Positions 16,249 to 24,585 are shown, counted from the first letter of the stretch. The stretch is 64,000 nucleotides of DNA from an uncultured Flavobacteriales bacterium (GCA_937973555.1 CALJKL010000011.1:84190-148189), one strand, 5' to 3'. Made by a program: numbers and translations. Notes: generated by a model not told the origin, from the letters alone.

Positions 16249-17448
16249 ATGACCAACCAAGATTTACTGAACATTGCCCAAGAATATGGAACGCCGGTAT
16301 ATGTTTATGATGCAGAATCCATCAAGACACAGTATGAAAAACTGAAAACTTCTTTTTCCGAACAGACTAAGTTTTTCTATGCATGTAAATCGCTTACCAA
16401 TATCAACATCCTAAAATATGTTGAAAAATTGGGGGCCAATTTAGACTGCGTATCCATCAATGAAGTAAGATTGGGGTTGAAAGCAGGATTTTCTTCTGAA
16501 AGAATACTTTTTACGCCCAACTGTGTAGATCTTGCTGAGATAGAAGAAGCAATGTCTCATAAAGTGCATATCAATATCGACAACATTTCTATTTTGGAGC
16601 AATTTGGTAATAAATACGGTAACTCTTATCCTATCTTTATCAGAATCAATCCGCATATTTTTGCAGGAGGAAATTACAAGATTTCCACAGGGCATATCGA
16701 TTCTAAATTTGGAATTTCTATTCACCAGTTGCGGCATATAGAACGCGTGATGAAAACCACCGGCATCAATGTTGAAGGGCTTCACATGCATACGGGAAGT
16801 GAGATTAAAGATCCGGATGTTTTCTTGCAGGGCTTGGAAATTATGTTTGAATTGTCTGAAAATTTCCCGAACCTGAAATACATTGATATGGGAAGCGGTT
16901 TCAAGGTACCTTATCAAAAATCTGAAATGGAGACTGATGTGAAGTCTTTGGGAAAAAAAGTGGAAAAAGCGGTGGCTAAATTCAAGAAAGAAACCGGTAA
17001 AGATTTTGAATTATGGTTCGAACCAGGGAAATATTTGGTATCTAAATCAGGACATTTCTTGGTGAAATCTAATGTTATCAAACAGACTACTGCCACGGTT
17101 TTCGTTGGTGTAAATTCTGGGTTTAACCATTTGATAAGACCAATGTTTTATGATTCTTACCACATTATAGAAAACCTTTCTAATCCGAAAGGACCTGAAC
17201 GTATTTATACTGTAGTGGGTAATATCTGTGAGACGGATACCTTTGCATGGGACAGAAAACTGCACGAAGTAAGGGAAGGCGATGTTTTGGTGTTCAGAAA
17301 TGCAGGGGCTTATGGTTTTGAAATGAGCTCTAATTTCAACAGCCGCTTAAAGCCCGCAGAAGTAATGTTCTTGGAAGGCAAAGCACATCTTATTAGAAAA
17401 AGAGAAGAATTTGATGATTTATTGAAAAACCAGATTGAGGTTTTATAA
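16249..17448 (+). CDS. lysA: Diaminopimelate decarboxylase LysA
   Basis: Last enzyme of lysine synthesis; it decarboxylates meso-diaminopimelate to L-lysine with pyridoxal phosphate in the cytosol. The fold-III PLP lysine is Lys47 in FFYACKSL. Other marks are GLHMHTGSEI, the glycine-rich YIDMGSGFK and WFEPGKYLV, and the C-terminal VVGNICETDTFAWD and RNAGAYGFEMSSNFNSR. The length (399) is normal. It is a single-gene unit bounded by the attenuator region upstream and a strong terminator downstream, and so has a dedicated regulatory leader of about 200 bases. Confidence 0.96.
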   Translation: MTNQDLLNIAQEYGTPVYVYDAESIKTQYEKLKTSFSEQTKFFYACKSLTNINILKYVEKLGANLDCVSINEVRLGLKAGFSSERILFTPNCVDLAEIEEAMSHKVHINIDNISILEQFGNKYGNSYPIFIRINPHIFAGGNYKISTGHIDSKFGISIHQLRHIERVMKTTGINVEGLHMHTGSEIKDPDVFLQGLEIMFELSENFPNLKYIDMGSGFKVPYQKSEMETDVKSLGKKVEKAVAKFKKETGKDFELWFEPGKYLVSKSGHFLVKSNVIKQTTATVFVGVNSGFNHLIRPMFYDSYHIIENLSNPKGPERIYTVVGNICETDTFAWDRKLHEVREGDVLVFRNAGAYGFEMSSNFNSRLKPAEVMFLEGKAHLIRKREEFDDLLKNQIEVL

Positions 17449-17454
17449 TACATG

Positions 17455-17478
17455 CCGCTCCTTGTGAGCGGTTTTTTT
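17455..17478 (+). terminator. Intrinsic terminator of lysA
   Basis: CCGCTC (17455-17460) pairs with GAGCGG (17466-17471) around CTTGT, followed by seven T residues, right after the lysA stop codon. Confidence 0.92.
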
Positions 17479-17544
17479 ATTTTGGCTTTAAAAATTTATT
17501 TTTTCAGAATTGAATAATTCCTGCCATTCTGTCACAATTTTATT

Positions 17545-17552
17545 TATCTTTG
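17545..17552 (+). promoter_or_regulatory. -7 promoter element of the miaB operon
   Basis: TATCTTTG is a perfect TAnnTTTG match. The start of miaB (GTG 17632) is about 75 bases downstream of the predicted transcription start; the leader in between contains a weak nested dyad (CATCC/GGATG around TTGAA/TTCAA). Confidence 0.62.
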
Positions 17553-17631
17553 TACCCATAAAACCATCCATTATTCTAGTTGAACTCTTTTCAATTTTGG
17601 ATGTAGAATTTTATTTTAAATATAAGATATC

Positions 17632-19065
17632 GTGCAAGAAAAATATATAGACGAAACCAAGCAAGGAGAGGCTTATGCCATAGCCGAAAAGCCAGAAAAC
17701 ACCAAGAAGCTTTTCTTGGAAAGTTATGGCTGTCAGATGAATTTTTCTGATTCAGAAATTGTAGCCTCCATTCTTAATGAGCAAGGCTATAATACCACTA
17801 TGAAGGTAGAAGAGGCAGACCTTATTTTGCTGAACACCTGTTCTATTCGCGAAAGAGCTGAGCAAACCGTCAGAAATAGGCTCTCTTCTTTTAAAGGTTT
17901 AAAAAAGAACAAACCTAATCTTACTGTAGGGGTATTGGGTTGTATGGCAGAGCGTCTTAAAACCAAATTTTTAGAGGAAGAACATTTGGTTGACTTGGTA
18001 GTGGGGCCCGATGCTTATCGGGATTTACCCAATCTTTTGAAGGAAACTGAAGACGGTAGAGATGCCATCAATGTTATTTTATCCAAAGAAGAAACCTATG
18101 CAGATATCAATCCTGTGCGTCTTGGGGGTAACGGGGTTACCGCTTTTGTTACCATTACCCGTGGTTGTGATAACATGTGTACCTTCTGCGTAGTGCCCTT
18201 TACCAGAGGAAGAGAAAGAAGCCGCGACCCGCATTCTATCATCGATGAATGCAAAAATTTGGCGAAGAATGGATACAAAGAAATTACCCTTTTGGGACAG
18301 AATGTAGATTCTTATCTTTGGTATGGAGGCGGTGCAAAAAAAGATTTTGACAAAGCCTCAGATATTCAAAAAGCTACCGCAGTTAATTTTGCACAGCTAT
18401 TAGAAATGGTGGCGAAAGCCATTCCAAATATCAGAATAAGATTTTCCACTTCTAATCCTCATGAAATGACGGAAGAGGTTTTCAGAGTTATTGCTAAATA
18501 TGAAAATGTTTGCAAATACGTTCACCTTCCGGTACAGAGCGGCAGCAACAATATGTTGCGCGCCATGAACAGACAGCATACCCGCGAAGAATATTTGGCC
18601 CTGATAAAAAAAGCCAAAGAAATAGTTCCAGATGTGGCGTTTTCTCAGGATATGATTGCTGGTTTCTGTGGCGAAACAGAAGAAGACCACCAAGATACCC
18701 TTTCCTTGATGAGAGAGGTAGAATATGATTACGGTTATATGTTTGCCTATTCAGAAAGACCGGGTACACCTGCTCACAAAAAAATGGAAGATAATGTTCC
18801 TGCGGAAGTAAAACAAAGAAGATTGGCAGAAATTATCGCGCTACAAGGAGAGCTTTCAAGAAAAAGAATGCAATCGTACGTTGGAAAAAGCTATGAGGTG
18901 CTTATTGAAGGCACTTCTAAAAAGAATGAAAACCAATGGAAGGCAAGAACTTCACAAAATGCTGTGGTGGTTTTTGATAAAACGGAAGGACAAAAATTAG
19001 GTGACTTTGTGACCGTTTTTATAGAAGACTGCACACAGGGCACGCTTTTGGGGAAAACGTTCTAA
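17632..19065 (+). CDS. miaB: tRNA-2-methylthio-N6-isopentenyladenosine synthase MiaB
   Basis: Radical-SAM methylthiotransferase that modifies adenosine 37 of tRNAs reading UNN codons. The N-terminal UPF0004 domain holds three cluster cysteines (Cys34 in SYGCQMN, Cys70 in LNTCSIRE, Cys104 in VLGCMAE). The radical SAM motif CDNMCTFC gives Cys179, Cys183 and Cys186, and a TRAM domain closes the protein. The length of 477 residues is typical. The start is GTG at 17632. It is the first gene of a plus-strand group with the sigma-54 activator and lptE. Confidence 0.96.
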   Translation: MQEKYIDETKQGEAYAIAEKPENTKKLFLESYGCQMNFSDSEIVASILNEQGYNTTMKVEEADLILLNTCSIRERAEQTVRNRLSSFKGLKKNKPNLTVGVLGCMAERLKTKFLEEEHLVDLVVGPDAYRDLPNLLKETEDGRDAINVILSKEETYADINPVRLGGNGVTAFVTITRGCDNMCTFCVVPFTRGRERSRDPHSIIDECKNLAKNGYKEITLLGQNVDSYLWYGGGAKKDFDKASDIQKATAVNFAQLLEMVAKAIPNIRIRFSTSNPHEMTEEVFRVIAKYENVCKYVHLPVQSGSNNMLRAMNRQHTREEYLALIKKAKEIVPDVAFSQDMIAGFCGETEEDHQDTLSLMREVEYDYGYMFAYSERPGTPAHKKMEDNVPAEVKQRRLAEIIALQGELSRKRMQSYVGKSYEVLIEGTSKKNENQWKARTSQNAVVVFDKTEGQKLGDFVTVFIEDCTQGTLLGKTF

Positions 19066-19109
19066 CATTAAAACAAAACGTTTTTAATTTTAAACACTAA
19101 ACCATCAAA

Positions 19110-20393
19110 ATGACAGACTTACAATCCATAAAGAACCGCTTCGGCATCATCGGGAATTTTCCTGCGCTGAACCGTGCCATAGAAAAAGCCATTCAGGTGG
19201 CGCCTACCGATATTTCTGTTTTGGTGATCGGGGAATCCGGAGTGGGAAAAGAACATATTCCTAAAATCATACATAGCGAATCCAAAAGAAAACATCAGAA
19301 TTATATCGTAGTAAATTGTGGGGCTATCCCAGAAGGAACCATCGATTCTGAATTGTTTGGGCACGAAAAAGGAGCGTTTACAGGTGCCACCACCACCAGA
19401 AAAGGATATTTCGAAGTGGCAGATGGAGGAACTATTTTCCTGGATGAGGTAGGCGAATTGCCTTTGCAGACACAAGTTCGTTTGCTTCGTGTTTTGGAAA
19501 GTGGCGAGTTTATGAAGGTGGGTTCCTCCACGGTACAGAAAACCAATGTAAGAATAGTGGCAGCCACCAATGTCAATATGATGAAGGCTATAGAAGACGG
19601 CAGGTTCAGAGAAGATTTGTATTACCGTCTCAATACCGTGCAAATAGACATGCCGCCTTTGAGAGAAAGAAGAGGCGACATCCATTTACTGTTCAGAAAA
19701 TTTGCTATTGATTTTGCCGAAAAATACAGAATGCCTGAACTTCAATTGACTGAAGATGGTGTGAAATATTTGGAAAGTTATACTTTCCCGGGAAACATTC
19801 GTCAATTGAGAAACTTGGTAGAACAAATGACGGTGGTAGAGCAAAACAGAAACATCAACTCCACCAAATTATCTGAATACATCCCTATGCAAACTCAACT
19901 GCCTGCAGTTATTTCAAGACCAGGACAAGTGGGAAGCAGCGGTGCAGATTTCAATTCGGAGAGAGAAATCATGTACAAAATTCTTTTTGACATGAGGAAT
20001 GACATAAATGATTTAAAATCCTTAACTTCGGAACTGATTAAAAACAGAGGAAGCCAGAATTTTTCCAATCAAGAAAAAGATTTGATAGGAAGAGTTTTTA
20101 ACTCTGAAAATCAGCAGGCTGCTCCATCTTCTTTGTTGTATTTCGAAGGGAAGGATCAGTCACAACAGGCTACTTTTTATAAGGAAGAGGAGAACGATTA
20201 TGACAATGTGGAAGACATAGATTTGGAAGAAGCGCCAAAAGAAGTTTCTCTTTCTTTAATCAATAATGAAAGAGATTTAATTGTAAAAGCGCTAGAAAAA
20301 CACAGAGGAAGAAGAAACAAAGCAGCAGAGGAATTGGGCATTTCCCAAAGAACACTCTACAGAAAAATAAAGCAATATAACTTGGAAGATTAA
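19110..20393 (+). CDS. Sigma-54-dependent transcriptional activator
   Basis: A 427-residue enhancer-binding protein that uses ATP to open sigma-54 promoters. It has no receiver or other N-terminal sensor: the AAA+ domain begins within the first 15 residues. It shows Walker A GESGVGKE, the sigma-54 contact motif GAFTGA near residue 92, Walker B GGTIFLDEVGELP and the sensor region VRIVAATN. After a long linker (about residues 270-385), a Fis-type helix-turn-helix (RRNKAAEELGISQRTLYRKIKQYNL) ends the protein. With no input domain, activity must be set by abundance or a partner. The next gene, lptE, starts two bases after its stop. Confidence 0.93.
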   Translation: MTDLQSIKNRFGIIGNFPALNRAIEKAIQVAPTDISVLVIGESGVGKEHIPKIIHSESKRKHQNYIVVNCGAIPEGTIDSELFGHEKGAFTGATTTRKGYFEVADGGTIFLDEVGELPLQTQVRLLRVLESGEFMKVGSSTVQKTNVRIVAATNVNMMKAIEDGRFREDLYYRLNTVQIDMPPLRERRGDIHLLFRKFAIDFAEKYRMPELQLTEDGVKYLESYTFPGNIRQLRNLVEQMTVVEQNRNINSTKLSEYIPMQTQLPAVISRPGQVGSSGADFNSEREIMYKILFDMRNDINDLKSLTSELIKNRGSQNFSNQEKDLIGRVFNSENQQAAPSSLLYFEGKDQSQQATFYKEEENDYDNVEDIDLEEAPKEVSLSLINNERDLIVKALEKHRGRRNKAAEELGISQRTLYRKIKQYNLED

Positions 20394-20395
20394 GG

Positions 20396-20950
20396 ATGAA
20401 GATTCAAAATTCAAAATTTATATATCAAAATAAGAAAGGGCTTTCAGTCTTTTCTCTTTTCTCTTTTCTCTTTTTTCTAACTTCCTGTTATAGTTTTACC
20501 GGAAATTCATTGAATCATGAAGAAAAAACCATTCAGATAAAAAATTTCCCTAATAATGCTGCGTTGGTAAATCCTACTTTAAGTCAGGATTTTTCTGTAA
20601 CTCTGCAAAACAGATTTCTGCAAAGAACAGCTTTAAAAGGCGCTGCCGAAAATCCAGATATTTTGGTAGAAGGTGAAATTACTGATTACAGTATTTCTCC
20701 TACTACCATTTCTAACCCAGTTTCTACAGCCGGAGGAAATATTCAGGCCGCACAAAACAAACTGACGATAAGTGTAAAAGTTCATTACGAAAACAAAAAA
20801 TTTCCTGAAGCCAGTTTCGATAGAACCTATTCTGATGAAGCCGTTTTCAGTAGTGATTTAGATATCAATCAAATCGAAACTTCGCAAGTGAAAATTGTGA
20901 ATGACAGAATTATTACCAAGATTTTTAATGACATAGTAGCCAATTGGTAA
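20396..20950 (+). CDS. lptE: LptE-family LPS-assembly lipoprotein
   Basis: A 184-residue lipoprotein: a basic start, a hydrophobic stretch FLFFLTSC (lipobox Cys32) and a body typical of Bacteroidota LptE (IQIKNFPNNAALVNPTLSQDF, then GEITDYSISPTTIS). LptE plugs the LptD barrel and helps insert lipopolysaccharide into the outer leaflet. The first 80 bases are unusual: they consist of two arrays with a 7-base period (20402-20422 and 20448-20475), so the n-region and hydrophobic core are encoded by repeats. The gene starts 2 bases after the sigma-54 activator and ends 1 base before the next gene, so it is part of one operon. Confidence 0.82.
   Translation: MKIQNSKFIYQNKKGLSVFSLFSFLFFLTSCYSFTGNSLNHEEKTIQIKNFPNNAALVNPTLSQDFSVTLQNRFLQRTALKGAAENPDILVEGEITDYSISPTTISNPVSTAGGNIQAAQNKLTISVKVHYENKKFPEASFDRTYSDEAVFSSDLDINQIETSQVKIVNDRIITKIFNDIVANW
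20402..20422. repeat. 7-base tandem array at the lptE start
   Basis: Two exact ATTCAAA units and one divergent ATTTATA unit, starting six bases after the first base of the lptE ATG. The period is 7, not a multiple of three, although it lies in coding sequence. Confidence 0.5.
20448..20475. repeat. 7-base tandem array in the lptE signal peptide
   Basis: Three exact TCTTTTC units plus a fourth with one change encode the VFSLFSFLFF core of the signal peptide. Gain or loss of one unit would shift the frame of lptE. Confidence 0.65.
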
Positions 20951-20951
20951 C

Positions 20952-22385
20952 ATGGAAGCCAGAACTTTAGAACTGATACAACACCCGGAAACTATTTCTG
21001 CAGAAGACATATCTTTATTGCAGAAAGAATTATCAAAATATCCTTTTATGCAGAGTTTAAGAACTTTGCAGCTTTCAGCGGTACATCATTTTGATGCCGA
21101 TAATTACCAAAAAGAATTGACTAAAACGGCTGCCTACACTACGGATAAAAAAATACTGTATCAATTCATCAACAGAAAAGAAATTGAACAAAAAAATGAA
21201 GAGGCAAAACTCCAAAAAAATGACATTGGTAAGTCGGAAGAAATTAAGGAGACAATAATAGAAAAGCAAACTTTTCAATCATTTGAAAATCAAGTTGCTG
21301 AAAACAAGGAGCCGGAAATTCTTCCTTTTGAAATAGAAAAAGAAGAGATTTCAGATGCGCCTTTCAAGACAAGAAAAGAAGACCTTAACTATACCAAAGA
21401 AACTATTTTAGATCAATCCGATCACCTTTCTGATAAAGATGAGGATGCTCTTGCCGTGAAACCTTCAGATATTAGTTTTAACGGTTTCGAAAGCTTTCTG
21501 CCAGACGTGAAATTCTCTGTTCCAACTGTAAAGAATGAAACTTCTCTTGAAACAATTAAGCCAAAAGAAGAACCAAAATCCGAAATCAATTTAGAAGTTG
21601 TGCAGACTTTTGAGGTAAAAGAAAAACTTGCTTCAGAAGTTGTAAAACATGAAAAGCCATCTGTAGAAGATGTGCCAATGGTTGTAAAGGAAGAATTGAA
21701 ACCTGCAGCAAAAGCTGAGCTGATAGAGATTGCTCCAGAATCTGAGACGTCTTTCGAATGGAAACCCATGAACTTTATGAGCAATCCTTTGGATTCTCAA
21801 ATCAAAAAACTAGATTCGGAAACGCCAAAGCAGGAAAAAAATATTGTTGAGATAAAACCGGAGGGATCTATACCAAAAGAAGAAGCCGATAAGTTGGTGG
21901 AAATGGTTGTAGAAAAGGAGCCAAAAATAGAATTAGAAAAAGAATTGGCGCTTGTTAATGAAGAAGAAAAAGAAATGACAGAACAGCAAGAACTAGAAGA
22001 TATAAAAGAAGAGGTGGCCAGCAATATTCCGAATTTTGTAAATACATGGCAAAGCTGGCTGAAAATAGATCGCGTAGAAAAGCCGAAAGAGGAAACGCCT
22101 CAGGTAGAAAAAATAATAGAAAAAAAATCTGAAATCATAGACAGATTTATAGAAGACAATCCTAGAATTTCTCAATTAAAAGAAGAATCTCAATACGTAG
22201 TAAAAGAGAAAAAAGACGATATTTCTCATTTGATGACAGAGACATTGGCTAAATTATATGTGGAGCAAAAGCTCTATTCAAAAGCCATCAAGGCATATGA
22301 AGTGTTAAAGAAAAAGCACCCAGAAAAATCTGATGAATACAAAGAAAGGATAAAAGAAATCAAAGATATGCGTTCAAATAAATAA
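20952..22385 (+). CDS. Long acidic linker protein with C-terminal TPR
   Basis: A 477-residue protein with no signal peptide. Residues 1-85 form a conserved-looking alpha-helical domain (LIQHPETISAEDISLLQKELSKYP). The middle (about 90-400) is a very long Glu/Lys-rich, low-complexity linker. The last 60 residues form one or two tetratricopeptide helices (AKLYVEQKLYSKAIKAYEVL). TPR units bind partner proteins, and the layout suggests a tether or scaffold. Homologues at this place in flavobacterial genomes are annotated only as hypothetical or TPR proteins. It is translated close behind lptE (one base between stop and start). Confidence 0.72.
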   Translation: MEARTLELIQHPETISAEDISLLQKELSKYPFMQSLRTLQLSAVHHFDADNYQKELTKTAAYTTDKKILYQFINRKEIEQKNEEAKLQKNDIGKSEEIKETIIEKQTFQSFENQVAENKEPEILPFEIEKEEISDAPFKTRKEDLNYTKETILDQSDHLSDKDEDALAVKPSDISFNGFESFLPDVKFSVPTVKNETSLETIKPKEEPKSEINLEVVQTFEVKEKLASEVVKHEKPSVEDVPMVVKEELKPAAKAELIEIAPESETSFEWKPMNFMSNPLDSQIKKLDSETPKQEKNIVEIKPEGSIPKEEADKLVEMVVEKEPKIELEKELALVNEEEKEMTEQQELEDIKEEVASNIPNFVNTWQSWLKIDRVEKPKEETPQVEKIIEKKSEIIDRFIEDNPRISQLKEESQYVVKEKKDDISHLMTETLAKLYVEQKLYSKAIKAYEVLKKKHPEKSDEYKERIKEIKDMRSNK

Positions 22386-22391
22386 AATAAT

Positions 22392-22766
22392 ATGAAAATG
22401 AGCATGGGTCTATTAATAGGATTGCTAATTCTTGGTATAGTGGCTGGCTATCTCAGCGGTTTAATCGGAATAGGTGGAGGAATTATTTTGGTTCCTGCAT
22501 TGGTTTTTCTATTTGGTTTTTCACAATATGCAGCGCAGGGTACTACTTTAACCATGATGGTTCCCCCAATTGGTATTCTTGCCGTTATGAATTATTACAA
22601 AAACGGCTATGTGGATATTAAAATTGCAGCTTTACTGAGTTTGGGCTTCATTTTGGGGAGTTTTTTAGGCAGTAAAACAGCAATTTATCTTCCGCAGGAT
22701 ATTTTAAGAAAATTTATGGCGGTTTTGTTGCTTCTTGTTTCTTTAAAATTGTTTTTTCAGAAATAA
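22392..22766 (+). CDS. Half-size TSUP membrane protein
   Basis: A 124-residue membrane protein with about four helices and one copy of the TSUP repeat (AGYLSGLIGIGGGIILVPALVFLFGFSQ near residue 18). Full-length members, such as the one at 10265, have two repeats and about 260 residues. This is a single repeat that must dimerise to form a normal transporter. The reading frame is intact and ends cleanly (LLLVSLKLFFQK), so it is not an obvious pseudogene; single-repeat members exist in other bacteria. It follows the TPR gene by 6 bases; starts at the Met codons 3 or 5 are also possible. Confidence 0.72.
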   Translation: MKMSMGLLIGLLILGIVAGYLSGLIGIGGGIILVPALVFLFGFSQYAAQGTTLTMMVPPIGILAVMNYYKNGYVDIKIAALLSLGFILGSFLGSKTAIYLPQDILRKFMAVLLLLVSLKLFFQK

Positions 22767-22779
22767 GAAATTTATTTCG

Positions 22780-23133
22780 TCAGCTTTTTTCAATAAGTTT
22801 TAAAAAATCTCTTTCCACCTCTTTGAAATGAGATGGTTTTTGAGAAGAAACATAGAAAAGCATATTCAAAGAATTTTCTCCAAATTTTTCTAAAAATTCA
22901 GATTTATGAAGCCTGTAAACTTCTCGCAAAAGCCTTTTGGTACGGTTTCTATCTACCGCCTTTTTGAAATGCTTTTTTGAAACAGAGACTCCTACCTTAT
23001 GCTGTGAAATTTCTTCGGATTTCCAGTTAATGATTCTTAAATTTCCACAAGTAATCCATTTCCCTTTCTCAAAAAGTAAGGAAATGTCTTTTTTCTGTTT
23101 CAGTTTTTCTTTTTGTGGATATTTAAAATTCAA
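22780..23133 (-). CDS. rnpA: Ribonuclease P protein component
   Basis: The basic protein subunit of RNase P, which helps the catalytic RNA trim tRNA 5' ends. The core reads KKDISLLFEKGKW, then KVGVSVSKKHFKKAV and the signature RNRTKRLLREVYR. I place the start at TTG 23133 (NFKYPQKEKLKQKK follows), which matches the usual flavobacterial N-terminus; a TTG seven codons upstream (23154) gives 124 residues. It is not next to rpmH, as it is in many other phyla, but is the last gene of a tatD-tcdA-rnpA operon. Confidence 0.92.
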   Translation of the reverse strand: MNFKYPQKEKLKQKKDISLLFEKGKWITCGNLRIINWKSEEISQHKVGVSVSKKHFKKAVDRNRTKRLLREVYRLHKSEFLEKFGENSLNMLFYVSSQKPSHFKEVERDFLKLIEKS

Positions 23134-23163
23134 TCTTCGGTCTTTAAAGTTCAATAATGTTTT

Positions 23164-23907
23164 TTAGAGCTTTTTATTTTGCCCTTTCAAAAGATAGTTT
23201 ATCACCTCGGCTGCAGCATTAAGCCCAAAAAGAGCAGGCATAAAACTGATGGTACCGTAATAAGACTTCTTGAAATTACTTCCATCGGTTAATTTCAAAC
23301 TCTCTTCATTTTGGATTTCCGTAGAAAAAACGCATCTGAAGCCTTTTGTAATGCCTTCCTTTTTCAGTCTTTTTCTTATTTGTTTGGCCAGATAACAGTT
23401 GTTGGTTTTGCTGAGGTCTCTTACCATAACTTTGCTCGGGTCCATTTTTCCTCCAGCGCCCATAGAAGAAACCAATTTTATTTTTCTTCTTCGGCAGGCA
23501 ATAATCAAGGCAAGCTTAGGAGATACACTGTCTATACAGTCTAAAACATAATCATATCGGTTGGCTTCCAGAATTTCATCCATTCTTTCGGGTGAAAGAA
23601 ACTCGTTGATAGGCATTAAAATTATTTCAGGATTAATGTCCAAAATTCTTTGAGCCACAATATCTACCTTGTTTTTTCCAATGGTAGAATGCAGAGCGGG
23701 CAATTGTCTGTTTACATTGGTAATATCTACCGTATCACCATCAACAATGGTTAGTTTCCCAACCCCGGCTCTTGCCAAAAATTCGGCGGCAAAAGAACCT
23801 ACACCACCAAGACCTACCACCAAAATATTTGCGTTTTTCAGTTTTTCAAGGCCTTCAGGCTTTACTAATAACTCAGAACGTTGTAACCAATCTGTCATTC
23901 TTGCCAT
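23164..23907 (-). CDS. tcdA: tRNA threonylcarbamoyladenosine dehydratase TcdA
   Basis: E1-like (ThiF/MoeB-fold) enzyme that cyclises t6A at position 37 of ANN-decoding tRNAs, using ATP. It has the dinucleotide-binding loop VVGLGGVGSFAAE, the catalytic Arg region VDGDTVDITNVNRQLPALHSTIG and the YVLDCIDSVSPKLALI segment. The length of about 247 residues is normal. ATG 23907 overlaps the end of tatD by 13 bases; a second ATG at 23898 would give a four-base ATGA overlap and is equally plausible. It shares an operon with another tRNA-maturation gene, rnpA. Confidence 0.92.
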   Translation of the reverse strand: MARMTDWLQRSELLVKPEGLEKLKNANILVVGLGGVGSFAAEFLARAGVGKLTIVDGDTVDITNVNRQLPALHSTIGKNKVDIVAQRILDINPEIILMPINEFLSPERMDEILEANRYDYVLDCIDSVSPKLALIIACRRRKIKLVSSMGAGGKMDPSKVMVRDLSKTNNCYLAKQIRKRLKKEGITKGFRCVFSTEIQNEESLKLTDGSNFKKSYYGTISFMPALFGLNAAAEVINYLLKGQNKKL

Positions 23908-24536
23908 AATTTTTGAGCAAATATTTTGCTTCCGTTTTCTAAAATTTTTTCCTGAAGATTTTCAATGGTAATGCCCTTTATTTCGGCAGTTTTCAGATAG
24001 AGTTCTTCTATGTTGAAATCCGCGTCATCAGTCTCCAGAAAAATTTTTTCTGTTGGAATTTCCTTCAGGATCGCCTGCAAAGATAAGCTGTGCAAAACAG
24101 ATTTCCCAAAACTTAAGTAAAAACCATGCTTCAACATTTCTTCGGCAATTATTTTTTTCTTATTAAAACCATGTATTATGAGAGGGGTTTTTGCTATTTT
24201 TTGAAAAGGAATAAGATCAGAAAATCTTTTTACACAATGAATAATAATCGGTTTATTGATTTCATTGGCCCAAAGGATATGTTGCTTGAAAACTTCTTTT
24301 TGAAGCGTTTCATCTATATTGATAAGTCCATCTAATCCACACTCTCCTAATGCAAGACAATTTTTGTGCGTTGAAGTTGTTTTAATTTTATCAAATTTTT
24401 CTTCCCACTTTTCATCAATTTCCTGAGGATGTATACCAATAGAAAAATAACAGTGAGGTAAGGTCTCTCCTATTTTTAAATTAAAGATTCCGTTTGGATT
24501 ATTCCTTTTATGATGATGAAAATCAAAAAAAATCAT
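23895..24536 (-). CDS. TatD-family metal-dependent hydrolase
   Basis: A 213-residue TIM-barrel hydrolase. The metal ligands are visible as FDFHHH near the start, LGECGLDG, the IIHCVKR and IIHGFNK strands, and FLETDDAD. It is shorter than typical TatD nucleases (about 255-265), and the opening motif is H-H-H rather than D-x-H-x-H, as in a shortened Bacteroidota subgroup. TatD enzymes act as DNA exonucleases or deacylases; the substrate here is not known. ATG 24536 is chosen because a promoter element (24540-24547) ends three bases before it, inside any longer reading. Confidence 0.78.
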   Translation of the reverse strand: MIFFDFHHHKRNNPNGIFNLKIGETLPHCYFSIGIHPQEIDEKWEEKFDKIKTTSTHKNCLALGECGLDGLINIDETLQKEVFKQHILWANEINKPIIIHCVKRFSDLIPFQKIAKTPLIIHGFNKKKIIAEEMLKHGFYLSFGKSVLHSLSLQAILKEIPTEKIFLETDDADFNIEELYLKTAEIKGITIENLQEKILENGSKIFAQKLWQE

Positions 24537-24539
24537 CTT

Positions 24540-24547
24540 CAAAGATA
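24540..24547 (-). promoter_or_regulatory. -7 promoter element of the tatD operon
   Basis: On the minus strand TATCTTTG is followed by AAG and then the ATG of tatD. With the usual distance from this element to the transcription start, the message begins at or within two bases of the ATG, so it should be leaderless. Confidence 0.62.
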
Positions 24548-24585
24548 AGGATAATGAGAAAAACAAAGGATTGAAGTGTTAATTG

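Noticed and set aside
19110..22385. Sigma-54 promoter (TGGC-N9-TTGC) near the sigma-54 activator as its target
   Set aside because: I found no convincing -24/-12 element in the adjacent intergenic sequence; the activator's target is not visible here.
20952..22385. Glu/Lys-rich linker as sign of a pseudogene or frameshift
   Set aside because: The frame is open over 477 codons, with a folded-looking N-terminus and a TPR end, and low-complexity linkers of this kind are common in scaffold proteins.
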